The notes: a model not told the origin generated them from the letters alone. 11,616 nucleotides of DNA from MGBC120314 sp051877855 (GCA_051877855.1 JBJEJH010000019.1:1-11616); one strand, 5' to 3'. Counted from the first letter of the stretch, positions 1 through 6,428 are shown. Translations and numbers: made by a program.

Positions 1-63
1 ACGCTCTTTTAATTCATCATCAATATCAATAAAATCAATATCATTATCCTTATTATCACTCAT
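1..63 (-). CDS. Start of an unidentified Asp-rich protein (partial, runs off the left edge)
   Basis: Only the first 21 codons lie in the window. They read MSDNKDNDIDFIDIDDELKE followed by R, with eight Asp residues and an alternating acidic/hydrophobic pattern. The start is supported by GAGG on the minus strand (71-74), seven bases before the ATG. The gene begins 17 bases after the stop codon of the aldolase gene, with no terminator between, so it is probably co-transcribed from the fba promoter. The visible part is too short to assign a family, and I do not recognise it. Confidence 0.6.
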   Translation of the reverse strand, partial: MSDNKDNDIDFIDIDDELKER

Positions 64-80
64 AATCCTGCCTCAAATGA

Positions 81-947
81 TTATTCAGCTTTTCCCACAG
101 AACCGAATAATTCCATCTTTTCTTTCACAGTTGCCTTAATTGCTTCTGAACCCGGAGCTAATAACTTACGTGGATCAAATCCCTTGCCCTCAAGATCCTT
201 TCCTGCTTCAATGTATTTTCTTGTAGCTTCTGCAAATGCAAGCTGACATTCGGTATTTACATTGATCTTAGCTACGCCAAGAGAAATCGCTTTCTTGATC
301 ATGTCAGCCGGAATACCTGTACCACCATGAAGAACTAATGGCATCGAACCTACCTTTTCGCTGATTGCTGCAAGGGTATCAAAACTTAATCCCTGCCAGT
401 TTGCCGGGTACTTGCCGTGAATGTTACCAATACCTGCCGCCAACATGGTTACACCAAGGTCTGCGATGGCTTTGCACTCGTTAGGATCTGCACATTCACC
501 CATGCCGATGACACCGTCTTCTTCGCCACCGATGGAACCAACCTCAGCTTCCAGGGAAAGACCTTTGGCGGCACACAGATTAACAAGTTCTGTTGTCTTT
601 GCGATATTTTCTTCAATCGGATAGTGTGAACCGTCGAACATGATGGATGAGAAACCGGCTTCCACACACTTTAAACATCCTTCATAGGTACCATGATCCA
701 GATGAAGTGCAACCGGAACGGTAATTCCAAGATCATCGATCATGGCAGAAACCATACTTGCAACGGTTTTGAAACCGGTCATATACTTACCGGCACCCTC
801 TGAAACACCAAGGATAACAGGGGCCTTTAATTCCTGTGCGGTAAGAAGAATTGACTTTGTCCATTCTAAGTTGTTGATATTAAACTGACCAACAGCGTAT
901 TTTCCGGCTTTGGCCTTCTCTAACATGTCTTTTGCGGATACTAACAT
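81..947 (-). CDS. fba: Class II fructose-1,6-bisphosphate aldolase
   Basis: A 288-residue cytosolic, metal-dependent aldolase that interconverts fructose 1,6-bisphosphate with dihydroxyacetone phosphate and glyceraldehyde 3-phosphate in glycolysis and gluconeogenesis. The protein shows the class II TIM-barrel signatures. HLDHG at residues 82-86 carries the catalytic Asp (84) and a zinc-ligand His (85). EAEVGSIGGEEDG (133-145) follows, NIHGKY supplies His178, VLHGGTG supplies His207, and KINVNTE (228-234) is the phosphate-binding segment. Length is normal for the family. The frame stays open 41 codons further upstream, but MLVSAKDML is the family's usual beginning and AGGAGGA (956-962) sits at the right distance, so I start at 947. 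A related sugar aldolase such as tagatose-bisphosphate aldolase is possible, but the sequence looks like the glycolytic Fba of clostridia. Confidence 0.95.
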   Translation of the reverse strand: MLVSAKDMLEKAKAGKYAVGQFNINNLEWTKSILLTAQELKAPVILGVSEGAGKYMTGFKTVASMVSAMIDDLGITVPVALHLDHGTYEGCLKCVEAGFSSIMFDGSHYPIEENIAKTTELVNLCAAKGLSLEAEVGSIGGEEDGVIGMGECADPNECKAIADLGVTMLAAGIGNIHGKYPANWQGLSFDTLAAISEKVGSMPLVLHGGTGIPADMIKKAISLGVAKINVNTECQLAFAEATRKYIEAGKDLEGKGFDPRKLLAPGSEAIKATVKEKMELFGSVGKAE

Positions 948-984
948 TGCAAACGTCCTCCTACATAATTTATTTTTTAACAAT

Positions 985-1013
985 ATTATATCCCAATTAT
1001 TACATGAGCGCAA
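985..1013 (-). promoter_or_regulatory. Probable promoter of fba
   Basis: On the minus strand TTGCGC (1008-1013) and TATAAT (985-990) are separated by 17 bases. Transcription would begin near 978 and give a leader of about 30 bases ending in the AGGAGGA site. The -35 box lies in a GTTTGCG heptamer (1009-1015) that also occurs in both arms of the inverted repeat further upstream. Confidence 0.55.
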
Positions 1014-1090
1014 ACTATTTATTAAAAAAAACTTAAAAGGGTTGAAACTGTTTGAAATTCCGTCGTTCATTTATTATAATGGGTATTGGG

Positions 1091-1172
1091 CGTTTGCGAA
1101 ACTCTTGTGATTACATAGACGAAATATTATACACAAACATTATCTTGTGTAATCACAAGAGTTTCGCAAACG
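1091..1172. repeat. 25-bp perfect inverted repeat with 32-bp spacer between fba and the small membrane gene
   Basis: The arms 1091-1115 and 1148-1172 are exact reverse complements over 25 bases (CGTTTGCGAAACTCTTGTGA then TTACA). The right arm and adjoining spacer also contain a smaller dyad, CTTGTG-TAAT-CACAAG (1144-1159). No T-run follows either arm, so it is not a simple terminator. A candidate plus-strand promoter, TTGTGA (1105-1110) and TATACA (1128-1133) with 17-base spacing, has its -35 box inside the left arm. This fits an operator for the downstream gene. A small mobile hairpin element is the alternative. Confidence 0.8.
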
Positions 1173-1206
1173 TCTATTATAAGTATATTTTATGGGGTGA
1201 CTGTAT

Positions 1207-1515
1207 ATGTATGGCATGAGTGGCGGTATGAATTTTTATGATGAAGAGGCACATCAGGGAGATTCTATTCTTCCGTTTCTTAATTTCTGGATGTTCTTCG
1301 GTGGATTTCTTTTAATGATATGGGGTATTGTGAACTGTGTTGCAATCCATAGAGAATTTCGTATTTTCTACGATTCGGCAGCCTTGGAAGAAAAGCCGGA
1401 TTTGGAACTTAAGAAAAAAAAGATGAAGAAGGCCAAAATCCAGATTGGAGTTGGCATTGGACTGATTATTTTGTCCTATGTCTTTGACTTTATTATGTTG
1501 TCTTTGGGGATGTAA
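1207..1515 (+). CDS. Small two-helix membrane protein of unknown function
   Basis: A 102-residue protein with a short Met/Gly-rich N-terminus (MYGMSGGMN). A hydrophobic helix at about 23-45 (LNFWMFFGGFLLMIWG) is followed by a charged cytoplasmic-looking stretch with a lysine cluster (KKKKMKKAK, 69-77), and a second helix spans about 78-101. The start is supported by GGGGTGA at 1194-1200, six bases upstream. It reads as a single gene between the fba control region and an intrinsic terminator. I recognise no family. The helix-basic loop-helix layout is typical of small uncharacterised Firmicutes membrane proteins, so only membrane location can be inferred. Confidence 0.75.
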   Translation: MYGMSGGMNFYDEEAHQGDSILPFLNFWMFFGGFLLMIWGIVNCVAIHREFRIFYDSAALEEKPDLELKKKKMKKAKIQIGVGIGLIILSYVFDFIMLSLGM

Positions 1516-1552
1516 CTTTACATATATTTGTAAAATAATGAATATATATGCA

Positions 1553-1584
1553 AAAAAAACAGACCGTTGCAGGTCTGTTTTTTT
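1553..1584 (+). terminator. Intrinsic terminator after the small membrane protein
   Basis: ACAGACC (1559-1565), loop GTTGCA, GGTCTGT (1572-1578), then a run of seven T (1578-1584). The A-run before the stem mirrors the T-run, so the hairpin could also stop transcripts arriving on the minus strand. Confidence 0.9.
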
Positions 1585-1612
1585 GATAGGAAATAATTCA
1601 TTCCACTATCCC

Positions 1613-1669
1613 GATAGCCTGAAAGCTATCTTTTTAAGAAAGGAGGTATGCTGCTTACACAGCATTTTT
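1613..1669 (+). other. Two short hairpins flanking an orphan AAAGGAGGT motif
   Basis: GATAGC (1613-1618) and GCTATC (1625-1630) form a hairpin followed by TTTTT. After AAAGGAGGT (1639-1647), ATGCTG (1648-1653) and CAGCAT (1660-1665) form a second hairpin followed by TTTT. The perfect Shine-Dalgarno motif has no start codon at a usable distance: an ATG abuts it and opens an 11-codon frame only. I see no gene here. Confidence 0.4.
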
Positions 1670-1693
1670 ATGAAAAAACTTAATTAGTGTATT

Positions 1694-1794
1694 CCCTGTT
1701 TCATATTTGTAGTATATTTAACAAACTTGAATAAAATTTGTGCATTGTGTTAATGTTTGTTTAAGAATATATGAATAAAATATGAATAACAGGG
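1694..1794. repeat. About 100-bp imperfect palindrome (cruciform or structured RNA)
   Basis: Four nested segments pair in register. CCCTGTT (1694-1700) pairs with AACAGGG (1788-1794), TCATATTT (1701-1708) with AAATATGA (1778-1785), TATATT (1713-1718) with AATATA (1766-1771), and AACAAAC (1720-1726) with GTTTGTT (1755-1761). The central loop is about 28 bases. It lies just beyond the 3' end of ppiB in otherwise non-coding, AT-rich DNA. No T-run follows the outer stem on either strand, so a conventional terminator is unlikely. Confidence 0.5.
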
Positions 1795-1804
1795 TTAACA
1801 GAAA

Positions 1805-2326
1805 TTACATTTTTTCAGGTTCCTCGTATTCTACACCATCGGTGTCAACGGTTACAGTGTCAATAATCTGTGGAACCATTGGCATATCGCTCCAGTTAAC
1901 ATTGACAGAGGCAATCTTGTCTAATTCTTCTTCACCTTCGATTAATTTTCCGAAAGATGCGTATTGTCCATCAAGATGTGGTGCGTTGGCGTGCATGATA
2001 AAGAACTGTGATCCGGCTGAATCAGGATGTCCTGAGCGCGCCATGGAGAGAACACCACGGGTGTGCTTCAGGTCGTTCTTAAATCCGTTGGAGGAGAACT
2101 CACCGGCAATGCGGTATCCCGGTCCGCCGGTACCTACACCCTCCGGATCGCCACCCTGGATCATAAATCCGGCGATAACGCGATGGAAAGTGAGGCCGTC
2201 ATAGAAGCCTTTCTGTACTAATGAAACGAAGTTGCGTACGGTATTTGGTGCGATGTCCGGATAAAGTTCCGCTTTCATGACACCACCATCTGCCATATTA
2301 AATGTAACAATAGGATTTTTAGCCAT
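1805..2326 (-). CDS. ppiB: Cyclophilin-type peptidyl-prolyl cis-trans isomerase
   Basis: A 173-residue single-domain cyclophilin that catalyses cis-trans isomerisation of X-Pro bonds during protein folding. It has no signal peptide or lipobox, so it is expected in the cytoplasm. The family core is intact: FHRVIAGFMIQGGDP (47-61) carries the catalytic Arg49 and Gln57, and SQFFIMHANAPHLDGQYASFG (106-126) carries the active-site Phe and the HLDG turn that replaces the Trp region of eukaryotic cyclophilins. N-terminal NPIVTF and TVRNFVSLV fit bacterial PpiB. The C-terminus is short and acidic (EYEEPEKM). AAGGAA lies about 10 bases before the ATG. It is monocistronic and divergent from the GNAT gene. 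Confidence 0.93.
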   Translation of the reverse strand: MAKNPIVTFNMADGGVMKAELYPDIAPNTVRNFVSLVQKGFYDGLTFHRVIAGFMIQGGDPEGVGTGGPGYRIAGEFSSNGFKNDLKHTRGVLSMARSGHPDSAGSQFFIMHANAPHLDGQYASFGKLIEGEEELDKIASVNVNWSDMPMVPQIIDTVTVDTDGVEYEEPEKM

Positions 2327-2366
2327 TTTTTTATATTCCTTTCAAGAAAAATGTTGTATGATTGAA

Positions 2367-2395
2367 ATTGTATAAAATACGGATGGGATAGTCAA
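2367..2395 (-). promoter_or_regulatory. Probable promoter of ppiB
   Basis: On the minus strand TTGACT (2390-2395) and TACAAT (2367-2372) are spaced by 17 bases, giving a leader of about 35 bases. An alternative -10, TATACA (2369-2374), would have 15-base spacing. Confidence 0.5.
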
Positions 2396-2402
2396 GCAGG
2401 AA

Positions 2403-3275
2403 ATGGTAAAGATAATTATTTTAGATATTGATCATGATTATAAAAAAGAATGTGAAACAAAAATTGCACAGTTGAAGGGAAATTATGAGGTTCGGATGGT
2501 AGATTCGAAGAAAATGTCAGACGTGGGTGATACAACCCCGGAAGTTCGGGAAGAGAACGATGCATTCCGTAGGGAACAGGAGGAGGGACGGAATTCAGTT
2601 TTGGTTATTGTGGATTCCGGGTCGGCGGTGAATCGCTGGCAGGAATATCCGGTTCTTGGAATTGAACACCGGGGAAGGGTTGAAGGAGCTCCTTATGTGT
2701 CCATAAGTATTGAAGATGTGGACGATGAATATCTACAGATGGTTTATTGTCGATTTCATCATATCCCCCTCACAATCGGTGAAAATGAACACCTGATACT
2801 TCGTGAATCCACGCAGGATGATGTTTTGGCATTCGGTAAGCTCTACAAAGATGAAGAATATGTCCGATATATTCAATCCTTTGATTCACCGGAGGAGGAA
2901 TCACGGAAAATGAAGTCTTATATACAATATATGTATGGCTTCTATGGTTATGGATTGTGGACGGTTGTGCACAAACAAAGTGGGGATGTTATTGGTCGTG
3001 TTGGAATTGAAAATTGCGAAATTAACGGCAGGGAATATCAGGAATTGGGATATTTTATCGGAAAGGAATATGCCGGGAAGGGATATGCCAATGAAGCCTG
3101 TGGGATGGTACTGCAGTGGGCGAAGGATCATGACATGAATTCATTGGTTGTACGGCTGGATAAAAATAATCTTCCATCCCTTGCACTGGCAAAGAAACTG
3201 GGGTTTGTCCCGGCTTCTTTGGGTGGACATAGAGATGGAAGTGCTGATTCTATGGTCTTGATAAAATATATTTAA
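2403..3275 (+). CDS. GNAT-family N-acetyltransferase with an extra N-terminal alpha/beta domain
   Basis: A 290-residue protein in two parts. Residues about 128-290 are a GNAT domain: HLILRES opens the fold, LGYFIGKEYAGKGYANEA (215-232) is the acetyl-CoA pyrophosphate-binding motif with GKGYA, DKNNLPSLALAKKLGF (253-268) is the usual late helix and KLGF turn, and SMVLIKYI is the last strand. Such enzymes transfer acetyl from acetyl-CoA to an amine; the RimJ/RimL-like shape suggests a protein N-terminus or small amine, but the substrate cannot be read. Residues 1-120 (IIILDID, VLVIVDSGSA, YPVLGI) look like a small Rossmann-like domain, perhaps a degenerate HAD or receiver fold. AGCAGGA sits very close to the ATG, so initiation may be weak. 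The last 26 bases overlap the end of the convergent gene. Confidence 0.85.
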   Translation: MVKIIILDIDHDYKKECETKIAQLKGNYEVRMVDSKKMSDVGDTTPEVREENDAFRREQEEGRNSVLVIVDSGSAVNRWQEYPVLGIEHRGRVEGAPYVSISIEDVDDEYLQMVYCRFHHIPLTIGENEHLILRESTQDDVLAFGKLYKDEEYVRYIQSFDSPEEESRKMKSYIQYMYGFYGYGLWTVVHKQSGDVIGRVGIENCEINGREYQELGYFIGKEYAGKGYANEACGMVLQWAKDHDMNSLVVRLDKNNLPSLALAKKLGFVPASLGGHRDGSADSMVLIKYI

Positions 3276-3957
3276 TATATTCGATTGCAGTCTCTGAACG
3301 CTCTGTATTGGCGAAGATGGCAATGTACACCTTGTCCAGAGTGAGGCCGGCCTCCCGGATAAATGAACAATCTGTGACATCAAGCGCAAAAGGAATGGCG
3401 GATTGTCCTTTGGGAGTGTGGTAAATGATACGGTCCTTGTTGGTTTCTAAGAATTCCTTGTCGAAAATTTCATCGAGAGTAAAGAAGAAGGTACCTTCTT
3501 CATCGCAGAAATAATCCAGGGCTTTCTGGTCACCAATCAAAACATCGACATGAGCTCCATAAATCATGGCAACGAGAGATTCGGCAGAATAAGCAGACAT
3601 TTCCGGGTCGGTCTCGTAGTCGATGGTGTAGTTGTTGTCGATTTCCACCCGCCTGGTATCGTTGTCGATGCCGAGGTGCCGGGCAAATTCGTTGGATAGG
3701 AGTTGTTCGTAACTGTCTACATCCTCGTCCCATACGGATTTATCGTTGTTGACCAGAACAACATACAGTTCGGTGTCATAATTCTTGGCCTGATAGGTAC
3801 AATATACGGCAACAACCACAACACAGAGGATAAGGACGGCCAAAATGTGTATGCTATAATAGTCCTTGATATAATGAATTTTTTCTGAAAAAGAAAGTGT
3901 CTTGAATTTTTTCTTCTCGGCTTGAATTTCCTGTTTTAAATCGAGTTGATTCGACAT
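3250..3957 (-). CDS. Membrane-anchored protein with a binding-protein-like extracellular domain
   Basis: A 235-residue protein. Residues 1-35 are charged and cytoplasmic-looking. A single transmembrane helix spans about 36-55 (SIHILAVLILCVVVVAVYC), and an acidic domain of about 180 residues would lie outside the cell. Segments such as VDVLIGDQKALDYF (137-150), AIPFALDVTDCSF (187-199) and YIAIFANTERSETAIEYIKYIL (211-232) resemble pieces of extracytoplasmic sugar-binding proteins, but it is half their length and has a plain anchor instead of a lipobox. AGGAGG (3963-3968) sits five bases from the ATG at 3955-3957, so I prefer that start to an ATG five codons upstream. It is divergent from yesL, which often accompanies sugar-transport genes. 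The function is unknown and the binding role is inference. Confidence 0.7.
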   Translation of the reverse strand: MSNQLDLKQEIQAEKKKFKTLSFSEKIHYIKDYYSIHILAVLILCVVVVAVYCTYQAKNYDTELYVVLVNNDKSVWDEDVDSYEQLLSNEFARHLGIDNDTRRVEIDNNYTIDYETDPEMSAYSAESLVAMIYGAHVDVLIGDQKALDYFCDEEGTFFFTLDEIFDKEFLETNKDRIIYHTPKGQSAIPFALDVTDCSFIREAGLTLDKVYIAIFANTERSETAIEYIKYILSRP

Positions 3958-3979
3958 AAACGCCTCCTGCAATTAATTT

Positions 3980-4007
3980 AGTATATAAGATATCCTGTTT
4001 TTCTCAA
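3980..4007 (-). promoter_or_regulatory. Possible promoter of the membrane-anchored protein gene
   Basis: On the minus strand TTGAGA (4002-4007) and TATACT (3980-3985) are separated by 16 bases. Transcription would start about 16 bases before the ATG, only just including the AGGAGG site, so a more distal promoter is also possible. Confidence 0.35.
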
Positions 4008-4110
4008 AACATCCAATGATAACAGAAATATAATAACAATAAATTAATGTCTTGTGAACACAAAAAAATGTATTTTTATAAAGATTTAATAATTTATAAA
4101 AGCGATTACG

Positions 4111-4139
4111 TTGCATTTTTGCTTGAATTTCTATATAAT
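4111..4139 (+). promoter_or_regulatory. Promoter of yesL
   Basis: TTGCAT (4111-4116) and a consensus TATAAT (4134-4139) have the ideal 17-base spacing. Transcription would begin near 4146, giving a leader of about 46 bases that ends in AGGAGA (4181-4186). Upstream, TTGTG-AA-CACAA (4052-4063) is a small dyad that could be a regulator site shared with the divergent gene. Confidence 0.65.
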
Positions 4140-4191
4140 TTCAGAAGACAAAGAATGGTCAATTAATGAATGAAAAACGAAGGAGATTGAT

Positions 4192-4953
4192 ATGAATCGG
4201 ATTTTTGACTTGGACAATGGGTTTTTCCGTTTTATGGGGAAAGTTTTTGATATGATTTTACTGGATCTTTTGACTTTGGTGATGTGTCTTCCGATTGTGA
4301 CCATCGGCCCATCATTGACGGCCATGTACTATGTGGCGATGAAGACGGTAAGAGATGAGGAGGGGTATGTGTTTCAGAGTTTCTTCCGATCCTTTAAGCA
4401 GAATTTCAAGCAGGGTTTTCTGATTGAACTTGCTGCAGTAGTTGCGGGTGGATTGCTTTACATTGACCTTATGGTGACTTATCGCTGGATGGCGACAGAT
4501 TCAAGTATTCTGATTAAGTTGTTGTTTTATGCACTGATTGGTTTTGCACTTTTGTATGCAGTTACGCTGGTATTTGTATTTCCGGTGCTTGCGAAGTTTG
4601 ATAATTCCACGAAGAAAACAATGATTACGGCCATGATGATGGCGGTTAAACATCTTCCGAATGCGATTTTTATGGTGATTGTGATCATTGCTACCGCTGT
4701 TCTGATTTATATTTATCCATATGGAATTATCTTTGGTATTGGTCTTGCAGCATATATTAATTCTTATATGTTAAGGAAAGTCTTTGATAACTATATCCGG
4801 GTGGATTCGGAGGGCAGAGTGATTTCCGCCGGTACAGAGGAAACAGAGTCCAATGATATGGAGAAGGCAGAGCCGATTGATGAAGAAGCAGGAGAACCGG
4901 CAGAGGATCATAACCGTGAGACGGATGATCCGAAAGATGTTACAGCAGATTAA
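4192..4953 (+). CDS. yesL: YesL-family (DUF624) integral membrane protein
   Basis: A 253-residue polytopic membrane protein. The N-terminus (FDLDNGFFRFMGKVFDMILLDLLTLV) and the following CLPIVTIGPSLTAMYYV (32-48) are the recognisable opening of the DUF624/YesL family. Hydrophobic helices lie at about 18-40, 76-95, 108-132 and 158-190. RDEEGYVFQSFFRSFKQNFKQG (54-75) is the conserved polar loop. In Bacillus the founding member sits in a pectin/rhamnogalacturonan uptake locus and relatives often neighbour sugar ABC transporters, but the biochemical function is unknown. Here it stands alone, divergent from a membrane-anchored binding-protein-like gene. The C-terminal tail (about 214-253) is unusually acidic and low in complexity, rich in Glu and Asp. 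AGGAGA five bases before the ATG supports the start. Confidence 0.88.
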   Translation: MNRIFDLDNGFFRFMGKVFDMILLDLLTLVMCLPIVTIGPSLTAMYYVAMKTVRDEEGYVFQSFFRSFKQNFKQGFLIELAAVVAGGLLYIDLMVTYRWMATDSSILIKLLFYALIGFALLYAVTLVFVFPVLAKFDNSTKKTMITAMMMAVKHLPNAIFMVIVIIATAVLIYIYPYGIIFGIGLAAYINSYMLRKVFDNYIRVDSEGRVISAGTEETESNDMEKAEPIDEEAGEPAEDHNRETDDPKDVTAD

Positions 4954-4973
4954 TATGGCAGGAAACAAAAAGC

Positions 4974-5010
4974 GACCCCGCAGGGTATGGGAGATCCCTG
5001 CGGGGTCATT
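4974..5010. terminator. Bidirectional intrinsic terminator between yesL and amt
   Basis: A 12-bp perfect GC-rich stem, GACCCCGCAGGG (4974-4985) and CCCTGCGGGGTC (4996-5007), has a 10-base loop. On the plus strand it is followed by ATTTTAT. On the minus strand it is followed by GCTTTTTGTTT, so it can end both yesL and the convergent amt transcript. Confidence 0.93.
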
Positions 5011-5047
5011 TTATATCTATATATTATGGGATTATAGATAACATATT

Positions 5048-6274
5048 TTATAAGTTCTTATTCATGATGAAACCTGAATAAGCTGTTTCAAGACCGTGTT
5101 CTGTAGTATCAAGACCCTGAATTTCTTCTGTAGGATCAACTCTGAGACCAATGGTCTTCTTAAGTACTGCAAATACGATGAACATCAATACACCGGTGTA
5201 AATCATTACCGCAAACATACCGATTAACTGAACACCTAACTGATGGAAACCACCACCGTAGAAGAGACCGATGGTTCCTGTCTGACCCTTACCGGTTGTG
5301 AAAAGACCACATGCGATGGTACCCCATACACCGTTAAGGAAGTGAACTGCAACAGCACCAACAGGATCGTCAACCTTGATTACATAATCAAGGAACCATA
5401 CACCAAAGACTACTAATAGACCGGATACGATACCGATGATCAGTGCGCCAAGTGCATCTGTATCGGCACACGGAGCTGTGATTGCTACGAGACCGGCAAG
5501 GGAAGCATTGAGAGTCATAGAAACATCAGGCTTACCGCTACGGATCCAGGTATAGATCATGGTTACTACACTGGCAACGGCCGGAGCAATGGTGGTTGTA
5601 ACGAAGATCTGAGCCAGATGTTCCGGTGTATCAGCAGCTGCACCGTTGAAACCGTACCAGCCGAACCAGAGAATAAATACACCTAAGGCACCAATTGGAA
5701 GGTTGTGGCCGATGATTGGCTTTGGCTTTCCATTCTCATCAAACTTACCGATACGAGGTCCAAGCATCCAGGCACCAATCAAAGCGGTAAGACCACCTAC
5801 CATATGAATACAGGTAGAACCGGCAAAATCAAGGAAGCCCATGTTGGCTAACCAACCGCCGCCCCATACCCAGTGTGCTTCAATTGGGTATACAACAGCA
5901 CTGATGATACCGGAGTAAATACAATATGTAATGAACTTGGTACGTTCAGCCATGGCACCGGAAACGATTGTAGCAGCGGTAGCACAGAATACTAAGTTAA
6001 ACACGAAGCTGGCACAATCGAAATTGCCATAAAAATCATTAAATATACCGAGGTTTGGTAAACCCACAAGACCTGCGAGACAATCCTCACCGAAGAGAAG
6101 TCCGAAACCTAAGAAGACGAACACTACTGTACCGATACAGAAGTCCATCAAGTTCTTCATAATAATGTTACCAGCATTTTTAGCTCTGGTGAAACCAGCC
6201 TCCACCATTGCGAATCCGGCCTGCATGAAGAATACCAATGCAGCACCTAATAAAAACCATATTGTCATATCCAT
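5048..6274 (-). CDS. amt: Ammonium transporter (Amt/AmtB family)
   Basis: A 408-residue, 11-helix ammonium channel of the cell membrane. The N-terminus MDMTIWFLLGAALVFFMQAGF leads straight into helix 1, as in Gram-positive Amts without a signal peptide. The pore residues are present: LDFAGSTCIH (148-157) carries the conserved Asp149 and the first twin His (157), and DDPVGAVAVHFLNGVWGT (302-319) carries the second His (311). The cytoplasmic tail GLRVDPTEEIQGLD...EHGLETAYSGF (376-402) is the family signature that contacts PII proteins. The frame extends 23 codons upstream. The ATG at 6284-6286 abuts AAAGG with no spacing, whereas the ATG at 6272-6274 has that motif at about 10 bases, so I use 6274. 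It lies downstream of glnK, its expected regulator, separated by a 168-base leader. Confidence 0.95.
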   Translation of the reverse strand: MDMTIWFLLGAALVFFMQAGFAMVEAGFTRAKNAGNIIMKNLMDFCIGTVVFVFLGFGLLFGEDCLAGLVGLPNLGIFNDFYGNFDCASFVFNLVFCATAATIVSGAMAERTKFITYCIYSGIISAVVYPIEAHWVWGGGWLANMGFLDFAGSTCIHMVGGLTALIGAWMLGPRIGKFDENGKPKPIIGHNLPIGALGVFILWFGWYGFNGAAADTPEHLAQIFVTTTIAPAVASVVTMIYTWIRSGKPDVSMTLNASLAGLVAITAPCADTDALGALIIGIVSGLLVVFGVWFLDYVIKVDDPVGAVAVHFLNGVWGTIACGLFTTGKGQTGTIGLFYGGGFHQLGVQLIGMFAVMIYTGVLMFIVFAVLKKTIGLRVDPTEEIQGLDTTEHGLETAYSGFIMNKNL

Positions 6275-6310
6275 AGAATTTTCCATCCTTTCGTCTTCCA
6301 CAAAATCACG

Positions 6311-6360
6311 GAAAACAAAATAAGGGAATAATAAATCAGACACTTCTGATGTATTATCCC
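6311..6360 (-). promoter_or_regulatory. Hairpin with U-rich tail in the amt leader (possible attenuator)
   Basis: Read on the minus strand, GGGATAATACATCAGA (6360-6345) pairs with TCTGATTTATTATTCCC (6340-6324) through 15 pairs, one mismatch and one bulged base, with an AGTG tetraloop. The sequence TTATTTTGTTTTC follows at once. It lies about 85 bases after the glnK stop and 50 bases before the amt start, so it could be a leaky terminator, an attenuator, or an mRNA processing or stability structure. Confidence 0.55.
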
Positions 6361-6399
6361 CTTTGATAATGTTTTTCGATATTTGATTTTATGGAGGGT

Positions 6400-6428
6400 A
6401 TTATAATCAAATTTTACTTCAAAACGAA
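6400..6428 (-). promoter_or_regulatory. Possible internal promoter for amt
   Basis: A consensus TATAAT occurs on the minus strand at 6400-6405, but the -35 region at 17 bases is poor (TTCGTT, 6423-6428). An 8-bp inverted repeat, ATTTGATT (6381-6388) and AATCAAAT (6405-6412), brackets the -10 box and expected start site and could be a regulator site. The evidence is limited to one good hexamer. Confidence 0.3.

Noticed and set aside
1072..1182. TATTATAA on both sides of the fba inverted repeat as a target-site duplication of a mobile element.
   Set aside because: The copies (1072-1079 and 1175-1182) are not placed symmetrically relative to the repeat ends, and the octamer is easily produced by promoter-like AT-rich DNA.
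1648..1683. Possible 11-codon leader peptide (MLLTQHFYEKT) after AAAGGAGGT.
   Set aside because: The ATG directly abuts the Shine-Dalgarno sequence, which is too close for efficient initiation, and no regulated gene follows.
1782..2204. A 140-codon plus-strand open frame.
   Set aside because: It lies entirely antisense to the clear cyclophilin gene and has Pro/Ser/Cys-rich composition typical of a shadow frame.
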